Notes under the pieces: model-generated
Databases searched by the model: none
Told to the model about the DNA's origin: nothing
What the model saw: only the letters and a program-made list of their open reading frames with translations
Assembly: GCA_026989405.1 (NCBI GenBank)
Contig: JALSJL010000456.1
Location: forward strand, 1 to 9,565
DNA length: 9,565 bases
Direction of reading: 5' to 3'
DNA from: Marinosulfonomonas sp.
GTDB lineage: Bacteria > Pseudomonadota > Alphaproteobacteria > Rhodobacterales > Rhodobacteraceae
Shown here: positions 1 to 6,312 of the stretch, in pieces
How the letters are laid out: the number at the start of each line of letters is the position of its first letter
How positions within the stretch are numbered: position 1 is the first letter of the stretch
Program-made: the position numbers and the translations under genes

Positions 1-856
1 ACTCAATGAACCGCCGAAATTGGGGACGCTGCTGGCTTTGCTCGCGCTGCCAAACCCGGAATGGGTGTGGAGCGGCCAGCCCTTTCCCCGCTGGATATGG
101 GAGCACCAGTGAGCCCTTGTCCAGATCCCGCTCGATCAGCGAGATGCCGCAGACAAGAAACCCGACATCCTTGCGGACAGCCTCAAGCGCCATCACGGCA
201 CGCCGGTAGTACGGCCCGCGGTCGGCCCCCGTGCACCGCGTTCCGAAGGCTTCGAACCAGCTGCCAAATCCCGGCCTTTCCTCCTCGCTTCGATGCTCCT
301 CGAGGTGTAGAAGCGGCATACCCTCCATCTCGTGCTCTGTGTCGTAGTCGGCAATGCGGCGCAGGTTGTCGGGGCTGCACACCGGGACGAGGTAGTCCGA
401 ATAAAGCGGCTCTCCTTTGTCCGGCCCACCATATTCCACCCGAATATCCGGAGCTCCCAGCCGCATCGGTACGTCGCCTGCGCCATTTATGCAAAAGAGA
501 ATATTCGGGTAATCTTCGCGGAAGGCGGGCAACCTGGGTGCCAGCCACAATTCGGACCAATCCGGGTCGGCTACCATGTGAATCTCACTGACGCGCTGGA
601 AATCAAGTGTCTCGCTGACCCGTTCGAGCGCCTCAAAGGCAGTGTGCAAATCGACGAGTGCCGCAGCAAGCTCAGGCGTCGGGTGCAGCCCCGACCGGCC
701 CCGGACCAGAAGATCGGTTCCAAGGTAGTCCTCGAGGGCGCGAATCCTTTGTCCGACCGCAGCGGGCGTGATGCCCAACTGGCTTGCCGCAGCTTTGAGA
801 GAGCCCTCGCGGATGGCGGTTTCGATCGCTTGCAGGGATTTCAGGTGGGTGGCCAT
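1..856 (-). CDS. LysR-family transcriptional regulator, 3' end cut by the window edge
   Basis: A DNA-binding transcription regulator of the LysR family. It reads on the minus strand from an ATG at 856 down to base 1, giving 285 codons without a stop; family members are about 300 residues, so only the C-terminal tip is missing. The N-terminal winged helix-turn-helix covers about residues 4-62, with the core SLKAAASQLGITPAAVGQRI (residues 19-38) followed by RALEDYLGTDLLVR. The rest looks like the substrate-binding-like effector domain of the GcvA-type branch, with DPDWSELWLAPRLPAF at residues 98-112. The start puts the helix-turn-helix at the usual place near the N terminus; no good ribosome site sits at ideal spacing. 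The gene diverges from the DUF4242 gene at 1003 across 146 bp, the classical arrangement for a LysR regulator and its target. The effector is unknown. Confidence 0.9.
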   Translation of the reverse strand, partial: MATHLKSLQAIETAIREGSLKAAASQLGITPAAVGQRIRALEDYLGTDLLVRGRSGLHPTPELAAALVDLHTAFEALERVSETLDFQRVSEIHMVADPDWSELWLAPRLPAFREDYPNILFCINGAGDVPMRLGAPDIRVEYGGPDKGEPLYSDYLVPVCSPDNLRRIADYDTEHEMEGMPLLHLEEHRSEEERPGFGSWFEAFGTRCTGADRGPYYRRAVMALEAVRKDVGFLVCGISLIERDLDKGSLVLPYPAGKGLAAPHPFRVWQREQSQQRPQFRRFIE

Positions 857-859
857 AGG

Positions 860-950
860 ATCATGATAAAGAAATCCTTTCCCCCGGGCAAAGATTTTGA
901 CTGAGAATAAAGAAAAGCTTTCGGCAAGAAAAGAAATCTTGGTTTGGATT
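860..950. promoter_or_regulatory. Divergent LysR/DUF4242 control region with candidate operator dyads
   Basis: This AT-rich gap lies between the divergent start codons at 856 (minus) and 1003 (plus). It contains three short palindromic elements: ATCATGAT at 860-867, AAAGCTTT at 914-921, and an AATC-N8-GATT dyad at 935-950. An overlapping CAAGA-N7-TCTTG repeat spans 925-941. LysR proteins usually bind a T-N11-A dyad; AATC-N8-GATT is one base short of that geometry, so the assignment is tentative. I see no convincing -35/-10 pair for either gene. Confidence 0.3.
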
Positions 951-1002
951 TTGCATGTCAAGCTGTCACGCTTCTAGCACACAGCAACATGGAGGTATTG
1001 AA

Positions 1003-1281
1003 ATGCTGAAGAGATTTGTAATCGAACGCGACATCCCGGGCATCGGCGAATTTTCCTTGACCGAGCTTTGCGCGGCATCGCGCGCATCCAACAAGGCGCT
1101 CGCAGATGTGGGTCCGACTATTCAGTGGCAACATTCGTATGTCGCCGGAGACAAGACCTTCTGCATCTACCTCGCCGAGAGCGAGGGCGAGATTCAGCGA
1201 CATTCCGAACTGTCGGGAATTCCGGTCAGCAAGATCACCGAAGTGGCCCAGATCATCGACCCGCTGACCGCGAACAATTAA
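1003..1281 (+). CDS. DUF4242 family small protein (SCO4226-like)
   Basis: A 92-residue protein that resembles the DUF4242 family, a ferredoxin-like-fold group that includes the nickel-binding protein SCO4226 of Streptomyces. The recognisable features are the opening MLKRFVIERDIPGIG, a central IQWQHSYVAGDKTFCIYLAE (about residues 40-59), and the tail ISKIT-like segment VSKITEVAQIIDPL. The ATG at 1003 is chosen because GGAGGT lies at 991-996 at ideal spacing. The same frame is open back to 955, but a start there has no comparable ribosome site. No signal peptide or membrane segment is seen. It diverges from a LysR regulator and is followed by its own hairpin terminator, so it is probably a monocistronic LysR target. 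Its biochemical role is not established; metal binding is an inference from the family. Confidence 0.85.
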   Translation: MLKRFVIERDIPGIGEFSLTELCAASRASNKALADVGPTIQWQHSYVAGDKTFCIYLAESEGEIQRHSELSGIPVSKITEVAQIIDPLTANN

Positions 1282-1295
1282 TCCAACTGACATAC

Positions 1296-1335
1296 AAACG
1301 GCAGCTGCAAAACCAGGCGTCTGCCGTTTGCTTTG
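1296..1335 (+). terminator. Hairpin terminator after the DUF4242 gene
   Basis: A perfect 9-bp inverted repeat, AAACGGCAG at 1296-1304 and CTGCCGTTT at 1321-1329, separated by 16 nt. The T-rich tail TTTGCTTT follows at 1327-1334. It lies 14 nt after the stop at 1281 and should end that transcript. The loop is long and the tail is interrupted, so efficiency may be modest. Confidence 0.65.
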
Positions 1336-1425
1336 ACGAGAGCCACGTCTTGACGACGTCCGCTTTCAACACGTTGTGTCAGTTCGTCCTTTGCGGGGCA
1401 TTCGGGAAAAAGGGCTCAAAACGGG

Positions 1426-1488
1426 CATTTTCCACACCCCCTTCCACACCCCCCTTGCCCCATCCACCCACTTCCCCTATACGCCCCC
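1426..1488. other. C-rich, G-poor tract upstream of rplO
   Basis: By direct count these 63 bases hold 38 C and only 2 G on the plus strand. The tract includes two back-to-back copies of TTCCACACCCCC at 1430-1453. On the minus strand it is a series of runs of three to six G. It sits between the DUF4242 terminator and rplO. It could act as a Rho-utilisation site in read-through RNA, form a G-quadruplex on the minus strand, or simply be promoter-flanking low-complexity sequence. Confidence 0.6.
1455..1483 (+). promoter_or_regulatory. Candidate promoter of rplO-secY-adk
   Basis: TTGCCC at 1455-1460 and TATACG at 1478-1483 are separated by 17 bp. Each hexamer matches the sigma-70 consensus at four of six positions. 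A start near 1490 would give a leader of about 90 nt to rplO. No other pairing in 1330-1578 looks better; the two TTGACG hexamers at 1333 and 1350 lack a -10 at normal distance. A promoter is needed here because rplO has no ribosomal gene directly upstream. Confidence 0.4.
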
Positions 1489-1578
1489 GGTGGCCTTTCG
1501 CGGTCGCAGAATCACAACACACGCCGTGGTTGGCCCCTTTGTCGCTCGTGGGTCATATCCGGCAATAGGAGAAGCGAC

Positions 1579-2052
1579 ATGAAACTGAACGAACTCCGGG
1601 ACAACCCCGGTGCAACCAAACCCCGTAAACGCATTGGCCGCGGTGTCGGCTCTGGCACCGGCAAGACCGGCGGCCGCGGCATCAAGGGTCAGAAATCGCG
1701 CTCGGGCGTGGCCATCAAGGGCTATGAGGGCGGCCAGATGCCGCTCTACCAGCGTCTGCCGAAACGCGGCTTCAACAGCCGTAACCGGAAAAGCTTCGCG
1801 GTGGTGAACCTTGGCATCCTGCAGAAATTCATCGACGCCAAGAAACTGGACGCCAAGAAAGAGATCACCGAAGACGCCCTGCTCGAAGCCGGCGTGATCC
1901 GGCGCAAGCTCGACGGTGTGCGCATCCTGGGCAAGGGGGAAATCACCTCCAAGGTCAAGCTTTCGGTCACCGGCGCGTCGAAATCGGCCATTGAAGCGGT
2001 CGAGAAGGCCGGCGGCTCACTGACCGTCACAAAGCCGGCAGCGGCGGAATAA
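1579..2052 (+). CDS. rplO: 50S ribosomal protein L15
   Basis: Ribosomal protein L15 of the large subunit, which binds 23S rRNA late in assembly. The 157-residue product starts MKLNELRDNPGA and continues with the basic, glycine-rich N-terminal extension typical of L15 (residues about 12-45). The L15 core motif GGQMPLYQRLPKRGF lies at about residues 51-65, and a globular C-terminal domain follows. AGGAG at 1567-1571 supports the ATG at 1579. It is the first gene of the block here; in most bacteria rpmD lies immediately upstream, but here the preceding gene is unrelated. The gap to secY (108 nt) holds two hairpins. Confidence 0.97.
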   Translation: MKLNELRDNPGATKPRKRIGRGVGSGTGKTGGRGIKGQKSRSGVAIKGYEGGQMPLYQRLPKRGFNSRNRKSFAVVNLGILQKFIDAKKLDAKKEITEDALLEAGVIRRKLDGVRILGKGEITSKVKLSVTGASKSAIEAVEKAGGSLTVTKPAAAE

Positions 2053-2060
2053 GGCTTGTG

Positions 2061-2079
2061 AAGCAGGCCACGTCTGCTT
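2061..2079 (+). other. Small hairpin just after rplO
   Basis: AAGCAG at 2061-2066 and CTGCTT at 2074-2079 form a 6-bp stem with a 7-nt loop, starting 9 nt after the rplO stop. It precedes the larger stem at 2099-2136. It could be a processing or stability element in the rplO-secY RNA. Confidence 0.45.
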
Positions 2080-2098
2080 ACATCCATTAGAGTTTTCC

Positions 2099-2137
2099 AA
2101 ACGCCGCTGGATCGGGAAACCGTCTCAGCGGCGTTTT
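2099..2137 (+). terminator. Terminator-like hairpin between rplO and secY
   Basis: A perfect 11-bp inverted repeat, AAACGCCGCTG at 2099-2109 and CAGCGGCGTTT at 2126-2136, with a 16-nt loop and a TTTT tail at 2134-2137. By structure this is an intrinsic terminator or attenuator. I see no convincing promoter between it and secY at 2161, so partial read-through or an attenuation role is the simplest explanation. Confidence 0.65.
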
Positions 2138-2160
2138 CAGTCGAAAGAGAGACCTGAAAC

Positions 2161-3516
2161 ATGGCATCCGCAGCAGAACAAATGGCCGCCAACATGAGCT
2201 GGGGCGCGTTTGGCAAAGCGACAGAACTTCGCCAGCGCATCCTGTTTACCCTCGGCCTGCTGATCGTCTACCGGCTTGGCACCTACATCCCGGTTCCCGG
2301 CATCGACGCGGCGGCGCTGCGCAATTTCATGGAGCAGGCGTCCACCGGCATCGGCGGCATTCTCAACATGTTTACCGGCGGCGCCATTTCGCGGATGGGG
2401 ATATTCGCGCTCGGGATCATGCCGTATATTTCGGCCTCGATCATCGTGCAGCTGATGACGGCGATGGTGCCCCAGCTCGAACAGCTCAAGAAAGAAGGTG
2501 AGCAGGGGCGGCGCAAGATCAACCAGTATACGCGCTACGGCACCGTGTTCCTGGCCACAGCCCAGGCCTTTGCCCTGGCCGCCAGCCTGGAAGCCGGCAA
2601 CCTGGCCTCCGATCCGGGGCTGTTTTTCCAGGCCTCCACCGTGATCACGCTGGTCGGCGGCACCATGTTCCTGATGTGGCTGGGCGAGCAGATCACCGCA
2701 CGCGGCATCGGCAACGGCATTTCGCTGATCATTTTCGTCGGCATCGTCGCCGAGCTTCCGCAGGCGCTGGCGCAGTTCTTTGCCTCGGGCCGCTCGGGCG
2801 CGCTGAGCCCGGCGGTGATCATCGGCGTGATGGTGATGGTCGTCGTGGTGATCGGCTTTGTCGTGTTCATGGAACGCGCGCAACGCAAGATCACCATCCA
2901 GTATCCGCGCCGCCAGGTCGGCATGAAGGTCTATGACGGCGGCACCTCGCACCTGCCGATCAAGGTCAACCCGGCCGGCGTCATCCCCGCGATCTTCGCC
3001 TCCTCGCTCTTGTTGCTGCCCACCACGCTTGCGACATTCAACAGCGGCCAGACCGGACCCGTAATGTCGACGATCCTCGCCTATTTCGGCCCCGGTCAGC
3101 CGCTCTACCTGCTGTTTTTCGGCGCCATGGTCGTTTTCTTCACCTTCTTTTACACCTTCAACGTGGCCTTCAAGGTCGACGAAGTGGCCGAGAACCTGAA
3201 AAACCAGAACGGTTTCATCCCCGGCATCCGCCCCGGCAAGAAGACCGAGGAATATCTGCAATATGTGGTGACCCGTATCCTGGTGCTCGGCTCGGCCTAC
3301 CTTGCCGCTGTCGTGCTGCTGCCGGAGATCCTGCGCACCAGGCTGGGCGTGCCGTTCTACTTTGGCGGCACATCGGTGCTGATCGTGGTCTCGGTCACCA
3401 TGGACACGATCAACCAGGTGCAGTCGCATCTGCTGGCGCACCAGTATGAAAACCTGATCGAAAAATCGCAACTGCGCGGCAAGAAACGCAAGAAAAAGGG
3501 ACCGGCCCGCCGATGA
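2161..3516 (+). CDS. secY: Preprotein translocase channel subunit SecY
   Basis: The central pore of the Sec translocon in the inner membrane, working with SecE, SecG and SecA to export or insert proteins. The 451-residue product has the family's ten-helix pattern. A short cytoplasmic N terminus is followed by TM1 at about 26-41, the periplasmic stretch TYIPVPGIDAAALRNF (41-56), the glycine-rich plug region near 62-74, and the SecY signature GIMPYISASIIVQLM (85-99). The loop with GERITxRGIGNG-like residues appears as GEQITARGIGNGISLIIF. The C terminus is very basic (KSQLRGKKRKKKGPARR), which suits ribosome and SecA contact. Length is typical. A purine-rich GAGAG near 2146-2150 serves as ribosome site. 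The stop codon overlaps the adk start as ATGA, indicating translational coupling. Confidence 0.98.
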   Translation: MASAAEQMAANMSWGAFGKATELRQRILFTLGLLIVYRLGTYIPVPGIDAAALRNFMEQASTGIGGILNMFTGGAISRMGIFALGIMPYISASIIVQLMTAMVPQLEQLKKEGEQGRRKINQYTRYGTVFLATAQAFALAASLEAGNLASDPGLFFQASTVITLVGGTMFLMWLGEQITARGIGNGISLIIFVGIVAELPQALAQFFASGRSGALSPAVIIGVMVMVVVVIGFVVFMERAQRKITIQYPRRQVGMKVYDGGTSHLPIKVNPAGVIPAIFASSLLLLPTTLATFNSGQTGPVMSTILAYFGPGQPLYLLFFGAMVVFFTFFYTFNVAFKVDEVAENLKNQNGFIPGIRPGKKTEEYLQYVVTRILVLGSAYLAAVVLLPEILRTRLGVPFYFGGTSVLIVVSVTMDTINQVQSHLLAHQYENLIEKSQLRGKKRKKKGPARR

Positions 3517-4166
3517 ACATCATTCTTCTCGGGCCGCCCGGCGCCGGCAAGGGCACGCAGGCCCGCCGCCTCGTCGATGAGCGCGGCATGATCCAGCTTT
3601 CCACCGGCGACATGCTGCGCGCCGCGCGCAAATCGGGCACCGAAATGGGCAAGGTCGTGGCCGAGGTCATGGATCGCGGCGACCTCGTGACCGATGAAAT
3701 CGTCATTGGCCTGATCGAAGAGCGCCTTACGGGCGACCAGGGCGCCGGTTTCATCTTTGACGGTTTTCCGCGCACGCTGGCCCAGGCCGACGCGCTGGGA
3801 GAGCTGCTGGAGCGGCTCGGCCAGAAGCTTGGCTGCGTGATCGAGATGCAGGTGGACGATGACGCGCTGGTTGCGCGTATCGTGGCGCGCTCGACCTGCG
3901 CGCAATGCGGCGAAAGCTACAACGACATCTCCAAGCCGATCCCGGCCGACGGCAAATGCGCCGTCTGTGGCGGCACCGAATTCATCCGGCGCGCCGATGA
4001 CAACGAAGAAAGCCTCAAGCAGCGGCTGATGGAATATTACAAGAAGACCTCGCCGCTGATCGGCTATTACTATTGCAAGGGAACGCTGCGCCGGGTCGAT
4101 GGCCTGGCCGATATCGATACGGTTGCAGCCGCCATCGGCGAGGTTCTCGACCGCGATTGCGGCTGA
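3513..4166 (+). CDS. adk: Adenylate kinase, zinc-type LID
   Basis: Cytoplasmic adenylate kinase, which interconverts ATP plus AMP with two ADP and keeps adenine nucleotides balanced. The 217-residue length is that of the long (LID-containing) form. The P-loop GPPGAGKGTQ is at residues 7-16, the AMP-binding helix holds STGDMLR near 30-36, and DGFPRT is at 83-88. The LID carries four cysteines, C129, C132, C149 and C152, in a CxxC-N16-CxxC pattern, so it should bind a structural zinc ion. The start overlaps the secY stop by four bases (ATGA), a common secY-adk coupling. After the stop come a hairpin at 4190-4204 and a new promoter, so adk is probably the last gene of the spc transcript. Confidence 0.98.
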   Translation: MNIILLGPPGAGKGTQARRLVDERGMIQLSTGDMLRAARKSGTEMGKVVAEVMDRGDLVTDEIVIGLIEERLTGDQGAGFIFDGFPRTLAQADALGELLERLGQKLGCVIEMQVDDDALVARIVARSTCAQCGESYNDISKPIPADGKCAVCGGTEFIRRADDNEESLKQRLMEYYKKTSPLIGYYYCKGTLRRVDGLADIDTVAAAIGEVLDRDCG

Positions 4167-4189
4167 GCGGCGGCATGAATTTCGGGGCC

Positions 4190-4204
4190 GGGCACACTGT
4201 GCCC
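4190..4204 (+). terminator. GC-rich hairpin after adk without a T tail
   Basis: GGGCAC at 4190-4195 pairs with GTGCCC at 4199-4204 around a 3-nt loop. Flanking GGGG and CCCC could extend it imperfectly. No T run follows; the next bases lead directly into the rpsM promoter at 4215. It may stabilise the 3' end of the secY-adk RNA or aid termination weakly. Confidence 0.4.
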
Positions 4205-4214
4205 TCCCGACCCC

Positions 4215-4243
4215 TTGACGCTTGGCAAATAAACCCGTAGATC
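4215..4243 (+). promoter_or_regulatory. Promoter of the alpha operon (rpsM-rpsK-rpoA-rplQ)
   Basis: TTGACG at 4215-4220 is a five-of-six match to the -35 consensus, followed after exactly 17 bp by TAGATC at 4238-4243 as a -10. Transcription would start near 4250, giving a leader of about 150 nt before the rpsM GTG. The position directly after adk marks the usual spc/alpha operon boundary. Confidence 0.55.
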
Positions 4244-4401
4244 ACCGCATCCCGCAAGGGAATCGGACCGAAAATCCGGGGTCGCACCCCGGCACGATCC
4301 ACCAGAAATTCAGCCGAAGCCCGCCGGTGCAACTGCCTGCGGGTCTACGTTGTGAAAAAAGGTTCTGGGGTTACGGAACCGCAACGAAAAGGAAAGCAAA
4401 C
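4244..4401 (+). promoter_or_regulatory. Structured 5' leader of rpsM
   Basis: The untranslated stretch can fold into several stems. A GCAA-tetraloop hairpin lies at 4250-4261. CCGGGG at 4276-4281 pairs with CCCCGG at 4287-4292 and is enclosed by GGAATCG (4259-4265) with CGATCC (4295-4300), which competes with the first hairpin. CCCGC at 4320-4324 pairs with GCGGG at 4339-4343. A two-part stem, CGTTG 4348-4352 with CAACG 4382-4386 and GGTTC 4361-4365 with GAACC 4376-4380, ends a few bases before the ribosome site AAAAGGAAAG. An autoregulatory ribosomal-protein leader is an inference; I do not recognise a named RNA family. Confidence 0.45.
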
Positions 4402-4770
4402 GTGGCACGTATCGCCGGCGTCAACATACCCACTGGAAAGCGGGTTCCAATCGCCCTTACCTACATCACCGGAATTGGCCCGTCCTCGGCCAAAAAGATC
4501 TGCGAAGCCGTCAAGATCGACGAAAGCCGCCGGGTCAACGAACTGTCGGACAGCGAAGTGCTCGCGATCCGCGAATTCATCGACAGCAATTTCACCGTCG
4601 AAGGCGACCTGCGCCGCGAAGTGCAGATGAACATCAAGCGCCTGATGGACCTTGGCTGCTACCGTGGCCTGCGCCACCGCCGCAACCTGCCGGTTCGCGG
4701 CCAGCGCACCCACACCAACGCTCGCACCCGCAAAGGCCCCGCAAAGGCCATTGCCGGCAAGAAGAAATAG
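4402..4770 (+). CDS. rpsM: 30S ribosomal protein S13 (GTG start)
   Basis: Small-subunit head protein S13, which binds 16S rRNA and contacts the large subunit and P-site tRNA. The 122-residue product begins with the family opening ARIAGVNIPTGKRVPIALTY and contains the helix-hairpin segment YITGIGPSSAKKIC. The C-terminal GQRTHTNARTRKGPAKAIAGKKK-type basic tail reaches into the decoding region. The start is a GTG at 4402: the S13 N terminus begins exactly there, and AGGAAAG lies at 4390-4396. The frame is open further upstream to 4222, but that part is leader RNA, not protein. It is the first gene of the alpha operon, 12 nt before rpsK. Confidence 0.97.
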   Translation: MARIAGVNIPTGKRVPIALTYITGIGPSSAKKICEAVKIDESRRVNELSDSEVLAIREFIDSNFTVEGDLRREVQMNIKRLMDLGCYRGLRHRRNLPVRGQRTHTNARTRKGPAKAIAGKKK

Positions 4771-4782
4771 GGGGGCCGGAAG

Positions 4783-5172
4783 ATGGCACGCGACAAGACA
4801 CGCACCAAGCGCAAGGTCCGCAAGAACATCGCCGCGGGTGTTGCCCATGTGAACAGCTCGTTCAACAACACCAAGATCCTGATTTCCGACGTCCAGGGCA
4901 ATGCAATCGCCTGGTCCTCGGCCGGCACCATGGGCTTCAAGGGCTCGCGCAAGTCGACGCCCTATGCCGCCCAGATGGCCGCCGAAGACGTGGGCCGCAA
5001 GGCGCAGGAACACGGCGTCAAGACATTGGAAGTGGAAGTCCAGGGGCCCGGCTCGGGCCGCGAAAGCGCCCTGCGCGCCCTGGCTGCCGCCGGGTTCAAC
5101 ATCACCTCGATCCGCGATGTGACCCCGATGGCCCACAACGGTTGCCGCCCGCCGAAACGGCGCCGCGTCTAG
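4783..5172 (+). CDS. rpsK: 30S ribosomal protein S11
   Basis: Small-subunit platform protein S11, which contacts 16S rRNA near the mRNA exit with S7 and S18. The 129-residue product has a basic N terminus (MARDKTRTKRKVRKNI) and the conserved VNSSFNNTKILISD. It also has GNAIAWSSAGTMGFKGSRK and ends with the near-invariant NGCRPPKRRRV. The ATG at 4783 follows a GGGGGG/GGAAG purine-rich site 12 nt after rpsM, so the two are coupled. In many bacteria rpsD follows rpsK; it is absent here and rpoA comes next after a 117-nt gap. Confidence 0.97.
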   Translation: MARDKTRTKRKVRKNIAAGVAHVNSSFNNTKILISDVQGNAIAWSSAGTMGFKGSRKSTPYAAQMAAEDVGRKAQEHGVKTLEVEVQGPGSGRESALRALAAAGFNITSIRDVTPMAHNGCRPPKRRRV

Positions 5173-5191
5173 AATTGCCATTTTGCGACCT

Positions 5192-5227
5192 CGGGCCGTC
5201 ATCCCGCCGGCCCGGGTTTCGTTATTT
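5192..5227 (+). terminator. Terminator-like hairpin between rpsK and rpoA
   Basis: CGGGCCG at 5192-5198 pairs with CGGCCCG at 5208-5214 around a 9-nt loop; a T-G wobble and a further C-G pair lengthen the stem. A T-rich tail follows, GTTTCGTTATTTTG, at 5216-5229. It may attenuate transcription so that ribosomal protein and polymerase subunit levels differ. I see no strong promoter between it and rpoA. Confidence 0.5.
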
Positions 5228-5243
5228 TGAACCTCGGGCGTTT

Positions 5244-5266
5244 GCTGACTTGGGACATGGGTCAGC
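5244..5266 (+). other. Hairpin upstream of the rpoA ribosome site
   Basis: GCTGAC at 5244-5249 and GTCAGC at 5261-5266 form a perfect 6-bp stem with an 11-nt loop. It ends 12 nt before the ribosome site GAGGAG at 5278-5283. It could modulate rpoA translation; alternatively it is chance pairing. Confidence 0.35.
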
Positions 5267-5289
5267 GAACAGGAATTGAGGAGACAACC

Positions 5290-6306
5290 ATGATCCACAA
5301 GAATTGGGCTGAACTGATCAAGCCGACACAACTGGACGTCAAGCCGGGCAATGACCCGGCGCGTCAGGCCACAATGGTCGCCGAACCGCTTGAGCGTGGC
5401 TTCGGCCTGACGCTTGGCAACGCCCTGCGTCGCGTGTTGATGAGTTCGCTGCAGGGCGCTGCGATCTCGTCCATCCAGATCGACAACGTCCTGCATGAGT
5501 TTTCGTCGGTCGCCGGTGTGCGCGAAGACGTCACCGACATCGTGCTGAACCTGAAGGGCGTGGCCATCCGCATGGAAGTCGAGGGGCCCAAGCGCCTGTC
5601 GATTTCCGCGAAAGGCCCGAGTGTCGTGACAGCGGGCGACATCTCGGAAAGTGCCGGTATCGAGATTCTGAACAAGGATCACGTGATCTGCCACCTTGAC
5701 GAGGGCGCCGATCTTTACATCGAACTGACGGTCAGCACCGGCAAGGGCTATGTGTCGGCCGACAAGAACCGCCCGGAAGATGCGCCGATCGGCCTGATCC
5801 CGGTCGATGCGATCTATTCGCCGGTCAAGAAGGTCAGCTACGACGTGCAGCCCACCCGCGAGGGCCAGGTGCTCGACTATGACAAGCTGACGCTCAAGCT
5901 GGAAACCGACGGTTCGATCACCCCCGAGGACGCGGTGGCCTTCGCCGCCCGCATCCTGCAGGACCAGCTGTCGATCTTCGTGAATTTCGACGAGCCGGAA
6001 AGCGCCAGCCGCAAGGAAGAAGACGACGGGCTCGAATTCAACCCGCTGCTTCTGAAGAAGGTCGACGAACTGGAGCTGTCGGTGCGTTCGGCCAACTGCC
6101 TGAAGAACGACAACATCGTTTACATCGGCGACCTGATCCAGAAGACCGAGGCCGAGATGCTGCGCACGCCGAATTTCGGGCGCAAGTCGCTCAACGAGAT
6201 CAAGGAAGTTCTGTCGGGCATGGGTCTGCATCTGGGCATGGATGTCGAGGAATGGCCGCCGGAAAACATCGAGGATCTGGCCAAGAAATTCGAAGACCAG
6301 TTCTGA
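5290..6306 (+). CDS. rpoA: DNA-directed RNA polymerase alpha subunit
   Basis: The alpha subunit, whose dimer seeds assembly of RNA polymerase and whose C-terminal domain contacts activators and UP elements. The 338-residue product shows the N-terminal assembly domain (about 1-230), with the motifs PLERGFGLTLGNALRRVLMS and AISSIQIDNVLHEFS. A flexible linker rich in acidic residues follows (about 235-250). The C-terminal domain has ELSVRSANCLKNDNIVYIGD and the helix-hairpin-helix stretch LRTPNFGRKSLNEIKEVL. The ATG at 5290 is chosen because GAGGAG lies at 5278-5283 and the product then starts MIHKNWAELIKP, as alphaproteobacterial RpoA does. An in-frame extension to 5227 crosses the leader hairpin and is unlikely. 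Confidence 0.98.
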   Translation: MIHKNWAELIKPTQLDVKPGNDPARQATMVAEPLERGFGLTLGNALRRVLMSSLQGAAISSIQIDNVLHEFSSVAGVREDVTDIVLNLKGVAIRMEVEGPKRLSISAKGPSVVTAGDISESAGIEILNKDHVICHLDEGADLYIELTVSTGKGYVSADKNRPEDAPIGLIPVDAIYSPVKKVSYDVQPTREGQVLDYDKLTLKLETDGSITPEDAVAFAARILQDQLSIFVNFDEPESASRKEEDDGLEFNPLLLKKVDELELSVRSANCLKNDNIVYIGDLIQKTEAEMLRTPNFGRKSLNEIKEVLSGMGLHLGMDVEEWPPENIEDLAKKFEDQF

Positions 6307-6312
6307 GTATCG

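Noticed and set aside
332..904. A 190-codon plus-strand open frame over the left region
   Set aside because: It is antisense to the LysR gene, which has clear family similarity over its whole length; the plus-strand protein resembles nothing and uses GC-rich shadow codons.
955..1002. An N-terminal extension of the DUF4242 protein starting at 955
   Set aside because: The GGAGGT at 991-996 is ideally placed for 1003, and the extension (MSSCHASSTQQHGGIE) is not protein-like.
1430..1453. The tandem 12-bp repeat as the start of a CRISPR array or an iteron origin
   Set aside because: Only two adjacent copies, no spacers, no neighbouring cas or replication genes; it belongs to the C-rich tract.
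2137..3471. A 444-codon minus-strand frame with His- and Asp-rich stretches
   Set aside because: Shadow of secY: hydrophobic codons read in reverse give His, Asp and Gln-rich sequence.
4271..4303. A tRNA- or tmRNA-like 3' end: a GC hairpin followed by CCACCA before rpsM
   Set aside because: No 7-nt T-loop of the usual kind, no matching 5' acceptor strand and no anticodon arm; the stem spacing does not fit a cloverleaf. It is better read as part of the rpsM leader.
4222..4401. A 60-residue N-terminal extension of S13
   Set aside because: S13 begins with ARIAGVNIP directly after the GTG at 4402, which has a good ribosome site; the upstream frame covers structured leader RNA.
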